NCBI RefSeq assembly: GCF_000307165.1
Contig: NC_018704.1
Location: 248,001-312,000 of the forward strand
Direction of reading: 5' to 3'
Source of the DNA: Amphibacillus xylanus NBRC 15112
GTDB taxonomy: Bacteria > Bacillota > Bacilli > Bacillales > Amphibacillaceae
Length of the DNA stretch: 64,000 nucleotides
Shown here: positions 28,898 to 38,354 of the stretch, in pieces
Layout: each line of letters starts with the position of its first letter
Position numbering within the stretch: the stretch's first letter is position 1
Notes under the pieces: model-generated
Database searches by the model: none
What the model was told of the DNA's origin: nothing
The model's input: the letters and a program-made list of their open reading frames with translations, nothing else
Translations under genes and position numbers: made by a program

Positions 28898-30391
28898 ATG
28901 AGTTATGTGTTAGGAGTTGATCTTGGGACAAGTGCGGTAAAAGTCTTACTTGTTTCTAAAACAGGTGAGGTTGTTGATGAAGTATCAAAAGATTACCCAC
29001 TTTATCACGACAAGCCAGGCTACAGTGAACAAGATCCTGAAGATTGGGTAAAACAAACAAAAGCAGCATTAAAAGAATTAACAAGCCGTATGGATGATCC
29101 AAGTCAAGTAGAGGGCTTAAGCTTCTCTGGCCAAATGCATGGACTAGTCCTATTAGGTGAGGATCATAAACCACTTCGTCGTGCAATTTTATGGAATGAT
29201 ACACGTACTACTGCAGAGTGTCGTGAGATTGAAGAGAACGTTGGTTTAGACCGATTACATGAACTTACTAAAAACCCAGCATTAGAAGGCTTTACATTAC
29301 CTAAACTATTATGGGTTAAGAAGCATGAACCTGAAATATTTGCTAAAGCAAAAGTATTCTTACTTCCAAAAGACTACGTTCGTTATGCATTAGCTGGCGA
29401 CCTAAGTATGGACTACTCTGATGCAGCTGGAACATTATTATTAAATGTTGCAGATAAAGAGTGGAGTGAAGAAATGTGTGAGAAGAACGGTATTCCACTT
29501 TCACTTTGTCCAACATTAGTCGGTTCTGATCAGCAAACAGGTACGATCTTACCAGAAGTTGCTGAAGAAACAGGCTTAACTGTAAATTGTAAAGTATTTG
29601 CTGGTGGAGCAGATAACGCATGTGGTGCGATTGGTGCTGGAATTTTAGAAGACGGCTTAACTTTAAGTAGTACTGGAACTTCAGGAGTAGTTTTATCATA
29701 TGAAGCAACTGGTGATAAGGACTTCCAAGGTCAAGTACACTACTTTAACCACGGTGATCCAAATGCATTTTACACAATGGGTGTGACATTAGCAGCTGGA
29801 TATAGCTTAAGCTGGTTCAAAGATACTTTCGCAGATGAAATCTCATTTGAAGAATTAGTAAAAGAGGCTGAAGCTTCGACAGTTGGTGCAAAAGGAATGC
29901 TCTTTGCTCCATATATTGTAGGAGAAAGAACGCCATATCCAGATAGCGCAATCCGTGCAAGCTTTATCGGTGTTCACGCAAATCATAAGCGCGGAGACTT
30001 TGCTCGTGCTGTAATTGAAGGCATTACATTTAGTTTAAATGAATCAGTGGAAATCTTCCGTAACAAAGGGAAGAATGTTTCTAAAGTTGTTGCTATTGGT
30101 GGCGGTGCGAAGAGTGAATTGTGGCTACAAACACAAGCAGATATCTTCAATGCTGAAGTAGTAACATTAGCTAACGAGCAAGGACCAGGAATGGGTGCTG
30201 CTATTTTAGCTGCAGTTGGCTGCGGATGGTACCCAAGTCTAGCTGATTGTGCAAAAGACTTTGTTTCATATACAAGATCATACAAACCAAATCAAGAAAA
30301 TGTTCAAAAGTACGAAAAATTATTTAAACTTTATCAAACGATTTATCACTCAACAAAACAACTTAACCACGATCTAGCAGAATTCCGTTAA
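28898..30391 (+). CDS. xylB: Xylulokinase
   Basis: 497 aa from the ATG at 28898, with AAGGAGG 8 nt upstream; the frame is open upstream to 28844 through the stem-loop but without support. It phosphorylates D-xylulose to xylulose 5-phosphate for the pentose phosphate or phosphoketolase route. FGGY-kinase motifs are VLGVDLGTSAVKVLL, the substrate motif SGQMHGLV, the metal/ATP DNACGAIGAG and the C-terminal AIGGGAKSELWLQ. Confidence 0.96.
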   Translation: MSYVLGVDLGTSAVKVLLVSKTGEVVDEVSKDYPLYHDKPGYSEQDPEDWVKQTKAALKELTSRMDDPSQVEGLSFSGQMHGLVLLGEDHKPLRRAILWNDTRTTAECREIEENVGLDRLHELTKNPALEGFTLPKLLWVKKHEPEIFAKAKVFLLPKDYVRYALAGDLSMDYSDAAGTLLLNVADKEWSEEMCEKNGIPLSLCPTLVGSDQQTGTILPEVAEETGLTVNCKVFAGGADNACGAIGAGILEDGLTLSSTGTSGVVLSYEATGDKDFQGQVHYFNHGDPNAFYTMGVTLAAGYSLSWFKDTFADEISFEELVKEAEASTVGAKGMLFAPYIVGERTPYPDSAIRASFIGVHANHKRGDFARAVIEGITFSLNESVEIFRNKGKNVSKVVAIGGGAKSELWLQTQADIFNAEVVTLANEQGPGMGAAILAAVGCGWYPSLADCAKDFVSYTRSYKPNQENVQKYEKLFKLYQTIYHSTKQLNHDLAEFR

Positions 30392-30417
30392 TCGCGGTTT
30401 AAAGGAGAAATGGGATA

Positions 30418-31398
30418 ATGAAAACGTTAAAAGAGCATTTTAAAGATAAGTTTTTAGTAGGTGCAGCAGTTAATGCTTACACAATTGATCATGATAAAGA
30501 GTTATTGACAAAACATTTTAACTCAATTACGGCAGAAAACGAAATGAAACCAGAACATATGCAACCAGAACCGAATAAATTTACTTTCGAAGTTGCAGAT
30601 AAAATGATTCAATTCGCTGAAGACAACGGTATGCAATTACGCGGGCATACACTTGTTTGGCATAACCAAATGCCAGATTGGTTCTTTACAGACGAGAATG
30701 GAAATGATGTATCTCGTGAAGAACTATTAAAACGTATGAAGGATCATATTACAGCTGTTGTTTCACGCTATAAAGGACGTATTCATGCTTGGGACGTTGT
30801 GAATGAAGCAGTAGAGGATCGTGGCGAAGAAATGCTACGTAAATCTAAGTGGATCGATATTATTGGTGAGGACTTCATTGACTACGCTTTCAAATTTGCT
30901 CATGAAGCAGATCCAGATGCATTATTATTCTATAATGACTACAATGAATCACATCCAGAGAAGCGTGAGAAAATCTATCAACTTGTTAAAGGTTTACTAG
31001 ATCGAGGCGTGCCAATTCACGGTGTTGGATTACAGGCGCACTGGAATCTATATGATCCTAGCTATGAAAATATTGAAGCTGCGATTAAGCGTTATAGTGA
31101 GTTAGGCTTACAGTTACATGTTACTGAAATGGATGTATCTGTATTTGAATTTGGTGATGAACGTACAGACGTTAAAGAGCCAACAAAAGAGATGCTTCAC
31201 CTACAAGCTGAGCGTTATGAGCGTTTCTTTGATTTATTTACAAAATATCAAGAGCATATCACATCAGTTACTTTCTGGGGTATTTCAGACGCATACACAT
31301 GGTTAAATGACTTCCCAGTTAGAGGTCGTAAAAACTGGCCATTTGTATTAGATGAAAAAGGCGAACCAAAGCCAGCTTACCATAGAATTGTTAAATAG
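30418..31398 (+). CDS. GH10 endo-1,4-beta-xylanase, intracellular
   Basis: 326 aa, ATG with AAAGGAG upstream. No signal peptide and no binding modules, so it resembles the cytosolic Geobacillus IXT6-type enzymes that trim imported xylo-oligosaccharides. Catalytic acid/base E130 in WDVVNEA and nucleophile E237 in HVTEMDVSV are intact; TAENEMKP and GHTLVWHNQ line the subsites. It lies 26 bp after xylB and before a strong terminator, so it probably ends the xylAB transcript. Confidence 0.95.
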   Translation: MKTLKEHFKDKFLVGAAVNAYTIDHDKELLTKHFNSITAENEMKPEHMQPEPNKFTFEVADKMIQFAEDNGMQLRGHTLVWHNQMPDWFFTDENGNDVSREELLKRMKDHITAVVSRYKGRIHAWDVVNEAVEDRGEEMLRKSKWIDIIGEDFIDYAFKFAHEADPDALLFYNDYNESHPEKREKIYQLVKGLLDRGVPIHGVGLQAHWNLYDPSYENIEAAIKRYSELGLQLHVTEMDVSVFEFGDERTDVKEPTKEMLHLQAERYERFFDLFTKYQEHITSVTFWGISDAYTWLNDFPVRGRKNWPFVLDEKGEPKPAYHRIVK

Positions 31399-31407
31399 TT
31401 ACTAGTC

Positions 31408-31446
31408 AAAAAAACCTCTGAACTTAATAATTCAGAGGTTTTTTAA
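31408..31446 (+). terminator. Terminator after the GH10 gene
   Basis: A 12-bp perfect stem (31411-31422 with 31431-31442), 8-nt loop, A-run before and T-run after. It also faces the convergent pdxK gene. Confidence 0.9.
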
Positions 31447-31469
31447 TGTTTTTAGAGTTTGTCTCATTA

Positions 31470-32267
31470 TTATTTTACTTGATTCCAAGCACCGTGATTT
31501 ACAGATCCGACAAACTGATTTAATTTAAAGCCAGCTTGAATTGCGGCATAGACAAAATCTTTTGCATGAATAACTGCTTCTTTAATAGGCTTACCCTGAG
31601 CAAGATTAGCTGTAATAGCAGCAGCGAATGTACAACCAGCACCATGGTTGTTATTTGTTTCTAGCTTTTCCTTTTCTAGAACTAAAAACTCATGACCATC
31701 ATAAAATAGGTCGACAGCCTTGTCATGGTTAAGTGCAGATCCACCTTTAATGACAACATTTTTAACCCCTAAGTCAAGAATGATTTTAGCTGCTTCTTTC
31801 ATCTGCTCTAAATTCGTAATAGGTCCGGTCTGAGCTAGTTGACCTGCTTCAAATAAATTAGGTGTCGTAATTGTAGCAACAGGTAATAAATGTTCACGTA
31901 AAGCAACAGTATTTTCAGGCTGTAATATTTCGTCGTCCCCTTTGCACACCATTACAGGATCTACAACAACATTAGTTAGGTTATTTTTTTTAATTTTATG
32001 TGCGCCTAATTCAATAATATCAACAGAGCCTAACATGCCTGTTTTCATTGCATCAATACCTAGTGATAAAATGGTGTCTAGTTGATTTTCAACTAGATTT
32101 ACATCAATTGCTGTTACCTGATGAGTCCAAGTTTCCGGTACCATCGTAACAATTGATGTGAGTGCGGTCATACCATAGACGTTATGTTCTTGAAATGTCT
32201 TTAAATCAGCCTGGATACCAGCACCACCACTAGAGTCAGAGCCAGCTAAAGTTAATGTTTTCTTCAT
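31470..32267 (-). CDS. pdxK: Pyridoxal/pyridoxine/hydroxymethylpyrimidine kinase
   Basis: 265 aa, ATG with AGGGGGAC 8 nt upstream on the minus strand. A ThiD-like ribokinase-fold kinase; overall sequence follows the Bacillus subtilis PdxK pattern (GSDSSGGAGIQADLKTF, DAMKTGML, VVVDPVMVCKG, NHGAGCTFAAA) more closely than that of a dedicated ThiD. It would salvage vitamin B6 as the 5'-phosphate. A second family member at 62421 lies behind a TPP riboswitch and is the better thiD. Some HMP kinase activity here is possible. Confidence 0.85.
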   Translation of the reverse strand: MKKTLTLAGSDSSGGAGIQADLKTFQEHNVYGMTALTSIVTMVPETWTHQVTAIDVNLVENQLDTILSLGIDAMKTGMLGSVDIIELGAHKIKKNNLTNVVVDPVMVCKGDDEILQPENTVALREHLLPVATITTPNLFEAGQLAQTGPITNLEQMKEAAKIILDLGVKNVVIKGGSALNHDKAVDLFYDGHEFLVLEKEKLETNNNHGAGCTFAAAITANLAQGKPIKEAVIHAKDFVYAAIQAGFKLNQFVGSVNHGAWNQVK

Positions 32268-32393
32268 TGGTATGTCCCCCTACAAATAGTTATATTTAAA
32301 ATCATACCACTATTTTAGCCACTAGAAAATAAAAAAATCTTATAATAGGCAATATTCATGAAATAACTCAAAACTAGAACTAGATTGCGAACA

Positions 32394-32422
32394 TTGATTA
32401 AGATAGATAAGTAAAATATAAT
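32394..32422 (+). promoter_or_regulatory. SigA-type promoter of the mevalonate genes
   Basis: TTGATT (32394-32399), 17-bp spacer, TATAAT (32417-32422), 75 bp before mvk. Confidence 0.65.
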
Positions 32423-32497
32423 AGTATGGATAGAGAAATATGTTCGTTAAAGAAAATGAGCGAGTAATGGCATAATTAAAGAGAGGTAAATCGAATT

Positions 32498-33463
32498 ATG
32501 ATTAATGCATCTAGAAAGAGCGCAAGCGGCCAAGCGCATAGTAAGTTAATTTTAATGGGGGAACACGCAGTTGTCTATAATGAGCCGGCGATTGCTATTC
32601 CTTTTAACACATTAAGTGTTACCTCAATTATTAAACCTCATATCGGTAAAGTGAAATTTATTAGTCAGTTCTTTTCAGGAGAACTAGATCAGATGCCGGA
32701 GAAAATGCAGGGATTAGTTGAGTGTATTAAAGCAGTTTGTCAGAAACTTAATCAATCAGTTAGAGATTTTCAGATTGAATTGAAATCCTCAATTCCAATT
32801 GGTCGCGGTCTAGGCTCAAGTGCTGCAATCGCGGTATCTTTAGTTCGAGGATTATATAACTTTTTTAATGAGAAGTTGAATCATGACGCTTTAACAATGT
32901 TTGTCGATTTGGCAGAAAAGTATGCGCATGGTACACCAAGTGGAATAGATCGTGAAGCAACAACTCATAATCATCCAATCTTCTTTCAACGTAATCAACA
33001 AGTTGAAGAGATGGAAATTGGTAAACCACTCCATTTAGTCGTGGCAGACACCGGCCGTATTGGTGATACACATGCATCTGTTGCAAGTGTTAAACAACAA
33101 TACCAGCAAAATCAGCATGTAACTAAGCAACGAATTGAACGGTTAGGTCAGTTAACAAGGCAAGCACGTCAACATTTGGAGACAGGTCGCATAAAAGAAT
33201 TAGGGCAGTTGCTTGATGAAGCACATAGTGAATTAAGAGCCCTTAAAGTAAGTGATCCTGGCCTTGATCACTATGTAAAGGTAAGTAAAGCAGCCGGAGC
33301 GCTCGGCGCAAAACTAACTGGTGGTGGGCGTGGTGGTTGTATGTTGGCACTAGTTGACTCAGTTAAACAAGCAAAAATTGTCGAAGCGGCGCTTCAAGAA
33401 GCGGGTGCATCACAAACGTGGTATTGTAAAGTGGCTAATGAGGTGATGAGTTATGAGAGCTAA
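32498..33463 (+). CDS. mvk: Mevalonate kinase
   Basis: 321 aa, ATG with AGAGAGG upstream. It phosphorylates mevalonate in the cytosolic mevalonate route to isopentenyl diphosphate. GHMP-kinase motifs: KLILMGEHAVVY near the N-terminus, PIGRGLGSSAA near residue 102 (ATP loop), HGTPSGIDREAT and LTGGGRGGCMLAL. It is first of three overlapping or adjoining genes; it overlaps mvaD by 11 bp. Confidence 0.95.
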   Translation: MINASRKSASGQAHSKLILMGEHAVVYNEPAIAIPFNTLSVTSIIKPHIGKVKFISQFFSGELDQMPEKMQGLVECIKAVCQKLNQSVRDFQIELKSSIPIGRGLGSSAAIAVSLVRGLYNFFNEKLNHDALTMFVDLAEKYAHGTPSGIDREATTHNHPIFFQRNQQVEEMEIGKPLHLVVADTGRIGDTHASVASVKQQYQQNQHVTKQRIERLGQLTRQARQHLETGRIKELGQLLDEAHSELRALKVSDPGLDHYVKVSKAAGALGAKLTGGGRGGCMLALVDSVKQAKIVEAALQEAGASQTWYCKVANEVMSYES

Positions 33464-34433
33464 GGCTAGGGCACATACGAATATAGCACTAATAAAATAT
33501 TGGGGTAAACGAGACGAAAAATTATTTCTGCCAACAAATAATAGTTTGTCAATGACGCTAGATCAATTTTACACAGAAACAGTCGTAGAGTTTAATCCAG
33601 ATTTAAAACAAGATAAATTTATCTTAGATGGAATTGAGATGAATCCAGAAGAAACAGCGAAAGTAAGTCGTTTCATGGATAAGATACGTCGTTATACTGG
33701 TCAAAGTCATTATGCCTTGATTGATTCGATAAATCATGTGCCTACTGCAGCTGGTTTTGCTTCATCAGCATCAGGTTATGCTGCCTTAGCAGCAGCGGCA
33801 ATGAAAGCTAGTGGCGTAAGCTTTTCAGAAAATGAATTATCGATTATGGCACGTCAAGGATCAGGTTCTGCTAGTCGTTCGATTTATGGTGGTTTTGTTG
33901 AATGGCAAAAAGGAGAAAAAGAAGATGGTTCAGATTGTTATGCTGTTCCAATCTTAGAGCAAGGCGCATGGGATCTTCGTGTATTATCTGTTGAGGTAAC
34001 ACATGAAGTGAAGAAAGTACTGAGTCGTGAAGGCATGAAGCGGACGGTAGAAACGTCACCATTTTTTGCTGGTTGGTTAGAAGCGGTTGCTGAAGATTTA
34101 GTTGAAGCTAAAGCAGCCATTGCTAAGCGTGATTTTATCCATTTAGGTGAAACTCTAGAACGAAATGCACTAAGAATGCATGCCACAACACTTGGAGCGA
34201 ATCCGCCATTTATGTATTGGCAAAGTTCAACTGTAAAAGTAATGGAGGCTGTTCAAGCACTTAGAGAAAATGGCATTCATGCTTACTTTACGATTGATGC
34301 GGGGCCAAATGTAAAGGTTGTTTGCCAACCTGAAGATGAAGAACAAATTCTTGACGCTTTATCAGAGCTAGATGTTGTTCAGAACATTTACCGCTGTAAA
34401 GTTGGTCCAGGAGTAAGTTATTTAGAAGGATGA
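33453..34433 (+). CDS. mvaD: Diphosphomevalonate decarboxylase
   Basis: 326 aa, starting inside the end of mvk with AGGTGATG upstream. It makes isopentenyl diphosphate from mevalonate diphosphate with ATP. Motifs: NIALIKYWGKRD at about 10-21, TAAGFASSASGYAALA and GSGSASRSIYGGFVEW, with the catalytic Asp near TIDAGPNVKVV. It overlaps the upstream frame of pmk slightly. Confidence 0.96.
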   Translation: MRAKARAHTNIALIKYWGKRDEKLFLPTNNSLSMTLDQFYTETVVEFNPDLKQDKFILDGIEMNPEETAKVSRFMDKIRRYTGQSHYALIDSINHVPTAAGFASSASGYAALAAAAMKASGVSFSENELSIMARQGSGSASRSIYGGFVEWQKGEKEDGSDCYAVPILEQGAWDLRVLSVEVTHEVKKVLSREGMKRTVETSPFFAGWLEAVAEDLVEAKAAIAKRDFIHLGETLERNALRMHATTLGANPPFMYWQSSTVKVMEAVQALRENGIHAYFTIDAGPNVKVVCQPEDEEQILDALSELDVVQNIYRCKVGPGVSYLEG

Positions 34434-34447
34434 TAGGAGAGAATAAG

Positions 34448-35536
34448 ATGAATACAAAGCGGTATACAGTTCGAGCGCCGGGGAAGTTATTTATTGCTGG
34501 TGAATATGCAATTACAGAACCGAATCAAGATAGTATTGTTATGGCTGTCGATCGCTACCTATCTGTCAAAATTAAACGTCATCATTATAATCGATTAGAA
34601 TTACCAGAATTGAATTTGTCGAATATACGTTGGAGTGAAAAAAGAGGAAAAGCAATTTTCAAAAAGTATCATCCTAGGTTAAGGTTTATTAAACATATTT
34701 TAGATACATTTTATGAATATTGTGGTGGTCATGCACCAGTACATATTCTTGTTTCAAGTGAGCTTGATTCAAATTCAGGTCAGAAATATGGGCTAGGATC
34801 AAGTGCAGCTCTTTCGGTTGCATTTTTAACAGCATTACTAAAATTTTCAAAGCAAAGTGAACAAGTAGAAAATCGATTAACAATTTTTAAACTAGCTTCG
34901 ATCGCTCACTTCCGAGCACAAGGGAATGGTTCATGTGCGGATATTGCAGCGTCTACTTATGGTGGTTGGCTCAATTATCGAACCTTTAACAGTGATTGGC
35001 TCATGACGCAATTGAAAGAAGGAAGAACAGTAAAATCAATTGTCGAGTCGGAGTGGCCAGGATTAAAGATTGTCTCACTCAAAAAGCCGGACACACTGCA
35101 TTTTTTAGTTGGTTGGACACAAGAAACTGCAAGGACAGCACCAATGGTTGCAAAGGTTCATAGATTAAAATCGAAACAACCAGAAAAATATAGTCGTTTC
35201 TTAGCTACAAGTCAAACAGCTGTTGAGCAAATGATAAGTGGCTTTAAAAATGGTGATCTTGATCGCATTATTACTGGAATGAAGCAAAATCGAAGTGCCT
35301 TGAGATTGCTAGGAATTGAGGCAAATGTTCCAATCGAAACAGAAAAACTTATTAACCTAATAGAAATAGCAACGCCTTATGGTGGAGCAAAAACATCAGG
35401 TGCTGGCGGTGGTGATTGCGGAATCGCCTTTATTATAGAAGAAGACAAAATTGCTGATATTTATCGACAGTGGGAAGCAGTGGGTATTAAGGCTCTGCCA
35501 CTAAATGTTTCAATTGTAGGTGTACAAATGATCTAA
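34448..35536 (+). CDS. pmk: Phosphomevalonate kinase
   Basis: 362 aa from the ATG at 34448, with TAGGAGAG 7 nt upstream; the alternative at 34430 overlaps mvaD and has no site. It phosphorylates mevalonate 5-phosphate. GHMP motifs: APGKLFIAGEYAI, KYGLGSSAALSVA, GNGSCADIAASTYGG and TSGAGGGDCGIAF. The order mvk-mvaD-pmk is usual in Gram-positive cocci and lactobacilli. The isomerase fni is 13 kb away; synthase and reductase genes are not in the window. Confidence 0.95.
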   Translation: MNTKRYTVRAPGKLFIAGEYAITEPNQDSIVMAVDRYLSVKIKRHHYNRLELPELNLSNIRWSEKRGKAIFKKYHPRLRFIKHILDTFYEYCGGHAPVHILVSSELDSNSGQKYGLGSSAALSVAFLTALLKFSKQSEQVENRLTIFKLASIAHFRAQGNGSCADIAASTYGGWLNYRTFNSDWLMTQLKEGRTVKSIVESEWPGLKIVSLKKPDTLHFLVGWTQETARTAPMVAKVHRLKSKQPEKYSRFLATSQTAVEQMISGFKNGDLDRIITGMKQNRSALRLLGIEANVPIETEKLINLIEIATPYGGAKTSGAGGGDCGIAFIIEEDKIADIYRQWEAVGIKALPLNVSIVGVQMI

Positions 35537-35540
35537 ATTT

Positions 35541-35580
35541 AAGGTGCCAATGGAATCTTCACCATCGGCACCTTATTTTA
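35541..35580. terminator. Bidirectional terminator between pmk and the aldehyde dehydrogenase gene
   Basis: An 8-bp perfect stem (35541-35548 with 35567-35574), extended by ATGG/CCAT, with T-rich flanks on both strands. Confidence 0.8.
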
Positions 35581-36939
35581 TTATTTCATAACTCGACGGG
35601 CCCATTTCATCCGATTTTTTTTATTTGGATAGCGAAATGGTAAATCGAGTCTTGATGACTGTTTTAATACACTTTTTTGATGTGTAAATGTTTCAAAGCT
35701 AAACTTACCTCGATATGAGCCGATACCACTTTCCCCAATTCCACCAAACGGTAAGTGAGGCGAGCCTAAATGGTAGAGGGTATCATTAATACAGCCGCCA
35801 CCGAATGAAATTTGTTCTAGGACAGTATTTTGAATGTGTGCTGTCTCTGAGAATAAATAAAATGATAGAGGCTTTGGTTGTCTCCTAATGTAATCAATGG
35901 CTTCATCTAAATGAGAGTATGTCAGAACTGGTAAGATTGGACCGAAGATCTCTTCGTGCATAATCGCTTGATGGCGATCGACATCAGTTAGTATAGTCGG
36001 TTCAATCTTATGTTTTTCTTCATCCACAGTTCCCCCATAACATACTTCACCGTTATTTAAATACCCTACTAATCTTTGAAAATGCTTGTCACTAACAATT
36101 TTTCCGTAGTCAGGATTGTCGAGTGGACGCTCGCCATATAAATGAATAATCGCTTCTTTTAAGTATGTTAAAAATTGTTCTTTGACATTTTCCTGAACGA
36201 ATAGATAATCAGGTGCTACACAGGTCTGTCCTGCATTTGTGAATTTACCCCAAGCAATTCTTTTCGCTGCAAGTTTTAAAGAAGCATCATCATGTACGAT
36301 AACTGGGCTTTTCCCACCTAATTCAAGTGTAATTGGTGTCAAGTTCTGACTTGCCTTCTCCATTACAATTTTCCCTACTGGTACACTGCCTGTAAAGAAA
36401 ATATAATCAAATGCCTGATCTAATAATTTTTGGCTCGTCTCAACACCACCTAACTCAACAGCAATATAATCTTCAATAAATGTTTGATCGATGATTTCCT
36501 TAATGAGTTTAGAAACGGTTGGTGTAAGCTCAGATGGCTTGATTACTGCTGTATTTCCGCCCGCGATAGCTCCAACAAGTGGTGTCATCGCTAGTTGAAA
36601 TGGATAATTCCAAGGCGATATGATCAATGCGACGCCAAATGGATCTGGGTAAATTCTACTGACCGAACCAACGTGAGTCATTGGCGTTTTCACACGCTTT
36701 GGCTTCATCCATTTTTTTAAGTGCTTTAAGACGAAATCAATCTCAGTATAAACGAGACCAATTTCAGTCGTAAAAGCTTCAAAATCAGATTTATTTAAAT
36801 CCCTTTGAAGCGCTTTCATAATTTTGGACTCGTTATTTTTAATGGTCCCTTTTAGTAAAGTCAATGCTCGTTTACGGTATTGATAAGGGCGTGTGACACC
36901 CGAATAAAAAAAATCTTTTTGACGCTCTAATAAATCCAT
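35581..36939 (-). CDS. Aldehyde dehydrogenase, class 3 (YwdH-like)
   Basis: 452 aa. The ATG at 36939 has GGAGG 9 nt upstream; the TTG at 36948 directly abuts it and is unlikely. It oxidises aldehydes with NAD(P). Catalytic Cys is in NAGQTCVAPDYLF and the Glu in LELGGKSPV; ISPWNYPFQL and KPSELTPT line the cofactor site. The C-terminus has a basic FRYPNKKNRMKWARRVMK tail, like membrane-associated fatty aldehyde dehydrogenases. Substrate unknown. It converges with pmk and diverges from the dioxygenase gene. Confidence 0.9.
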   Translation of the reverse strand: MDLLERQKDFFYSGVTRPYQYRKRALTLLKGTIKNNESKIMKALQRDLNKSDFEAFTTEIGLVYTEIDFVLKHLKKWMKPKRVKTPMTHVGSVSRIYPDPFGVALIISPWNYPFQLAMTPLVGAIAGGNTAVIKPSELTPTVSKLIKEIIDQTFIEDYIAVELGGVETSQKLLDQAFDYIFFTGSVPVGKIVMEKASQNLTPITLELGGKSPVIVHDDASLKLAAKRIAWGKFTNAGQTCVAPDYLFVQENVKEQFLTYLKEAIIHLYGERPLDNPDYGKIVSDKHFQRLVGYLNNGEVCYGGTVDEEKHKIEPTILTDVDRHQAIMHEEIFGPILPVLTYSHLDEAIDYIRRQPKPLSFYLFSETAHIQNTVLEQISFGGGCINDTLYHLGSPHLPFGGIGESGIGSYRGKFSFETFTHQKSVLKQSSRLDLPFRYPNKKNRMKWARRVMK

Positions 36940-37258
36940 ATAAATCAACCTCCACTACCAATTTAGATTATTATACCAAATAATCTAACTATTGATTGAA
37001 TAAATAGATTATGAAACATAGTTAAATTAGGCATATGAATAGTAATCTTGTTAACAGTAAATTTAAATATGCATTTTTATTATATATGCATCAAAGGTAT
37101 AAATTAGAAGAATTCCGCAGTGGGATATTTGTTTATTTATTGATATCGAGGGAATTTTGATAATATAAACAAATATATTGACGAGCAAAACAAAAACATG
37201 ATAAAATTATCTCGAATTCAAGATTGTTTTTTCTTAATAAATTTAGGAGGCCAAATTG
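36940..37258. other. Divergent intergenic region before the dioxygenase gene
   Basis: No gene in 319 bp of very AT-rich DNA. The last 80 bp carry the promoter and palindrome listed separately. Upstream of that I see no further recognisable site for the aldehyde dehydrogenase gene. Confidence 0.5.
37178..37224 (+). promoter_or_regulatory. Promoter with MhqR-like operator
   Basis: TTGACG (37178-37183), 18-bp spacer, TAAAAT (37202-37207). Directly after the -10 lies ATCTCGAATTCAAGAT (37209-37224), a 16-bp palindrome with one mismatch. It closely resembles the operator reported for the MarR-type repressor MhqR of Bacillus subtilis, which controls dioxygenase/glyoxalase genes like the one downstream. 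Confidence 0.7.
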
Positions 37259-38239
37259 ATGGTTAGTGAATTAAAAGGAATCCACCATGTAACAGCAATT
37301 ACCAGTAGTGCCGAAAAGAATTATGAATTTTTTACGTTTGTTTTAGGAATGCGTTTAGTTAAAAAGACAGTTAACCAAGATGATATTCAAACATATCACT
37401 TGTTTTTTGCAGATGATGAAGGAAATGCCGGAACAGATGTGACTTTCTTTGATTTTCCGGGTATTCCAAAAGGAACACACGGGACAAATGAAATTTATAG
37501 AACTGCATTTCGTGTCCCATCTGATGAGACGGTTGAATATTGGTTGAAACGATTTGATCGACTTAATGTGAAACACGACGGTGTGAGTGAGCAATTCGGT
37601 AAAAAAGTTATTAATTTCGTTGATTTTGATGATCAGCAGTATCAGTTAATATCTGATGAAAATAACAAAGGTGTAAAATCAGGTGTACCATGGAAAAAGG
37701 GGCCAATTCCACTTGAATATGCAATTACTGGACTAGGACCAGTTCATATTAGAATCAGTCACTTAGATTACTTTAAACAAGTATTAGAAAAAGTACTAGG
37801 TTTTAAAGAAATTGATCAGAATGGTGACCAATACTTATTCGAAGTTGGTGAAGGAGGTAACGGTGCTCAGATTATTGTTGAATATAATCAAATTTTACCA
37901 GATGGCAGACAAGGGTATGGTACAGTTCACCACGTTGCATTCCGTGTTCATGATCGTGCAGCTTTAGAGGAGTGGATTGATTATTTACCACAGTTTGGTT
38001 TCCAGACATCAGGCTATGTTGACCGACACTTCTTTGAGTCACTATATGCTAGAGTAACGCCACATATATTATTTGAATGGGCAACAGATGGTCCAGGATT
38101 TATGGGGGATGAACCTTATGAAACGCTTGGTGAAAAGCTGTCATTACCACCATTTTTAGAATCTAAACGTGACTATATTGAGTCTGTCGTTCGCCCAATT
38201 GATACGGTTAGAAGTACATTAGATTTGAAAAAAGAATAG
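37259..38239 (+). CDS. Ring-cleaving dioxygenase/glyoxalase, MhqO/MhqA family
   Basis: 326 aa from the ATG at 37259, TAGGAGG 8 nt upstream (an in-frame TTG lies at 37256). Two vicinal-oxygen-chelate domains (about 5-150 and 155-310). Candidate metal ligands are the His in GIHHVTAI, the His in TVHHVAFRVHD and the Glu in HILFEWATDG. Bacillus homologues MhqA/E/O protect from quinones and catechols. The palindrome upstream supports that role. Reaction not established for this family member. Confidence 0.87.
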   Translation: MVSELKGIHHVTAITSSAEKNYEFFTFVLGMRLVKKTVNQDDIQTYHLFFADDEGNAGTDVTFFDFPGIPKGTHGTNEIYRTAFRVPSDETVEYWLKRFDRLNVKHDGVSEQFGKKVINFVDFDDQQYQLISDENNKGVKSGVPWKKGPIPLEYAITGLGPVHIRISHLDYFKQVLEKVLGFKEIDQNGDQYLFEVGEGGNGAQIIVEYNQILPDGRQGYGTVHHVAFRVHDRAALEEWIDYLPQFGFQTSGYVDRHFFESLYARVTPHILFEWATDGPGFMGDEPYETLGEKLSLPPFLESKRDYIESVVRPIDTVRSTLDLKKE

Positions 38240-38245
38240 CACACT

Positions 38246-38285
38246 AAAAAAGGTACTAAATGAATAAAACAGTACCTTTTTTTAC
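38246..38285 (+). terminator. Terminator after the dioxygenase gene
   Basis: Stem 38246-38257 with 38271-38282 (12 bp) and a 13-nt loop, A-run before and T-run after. Confidence 0.85.
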
Positions 38286-38354
38286 ACCCATTATCATTTT
38301 ATCTTGTAAAACATGGTGTAATTTACTTAGTAAAATTGATTGGAGTGGATCCAT

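Noticed and set aside
29343-29708. Minus-strand open frame of 121 codons inside xylB
   Set aside because: Leu/His/Gln-rich antisense shadow of a conserved kinase gene.
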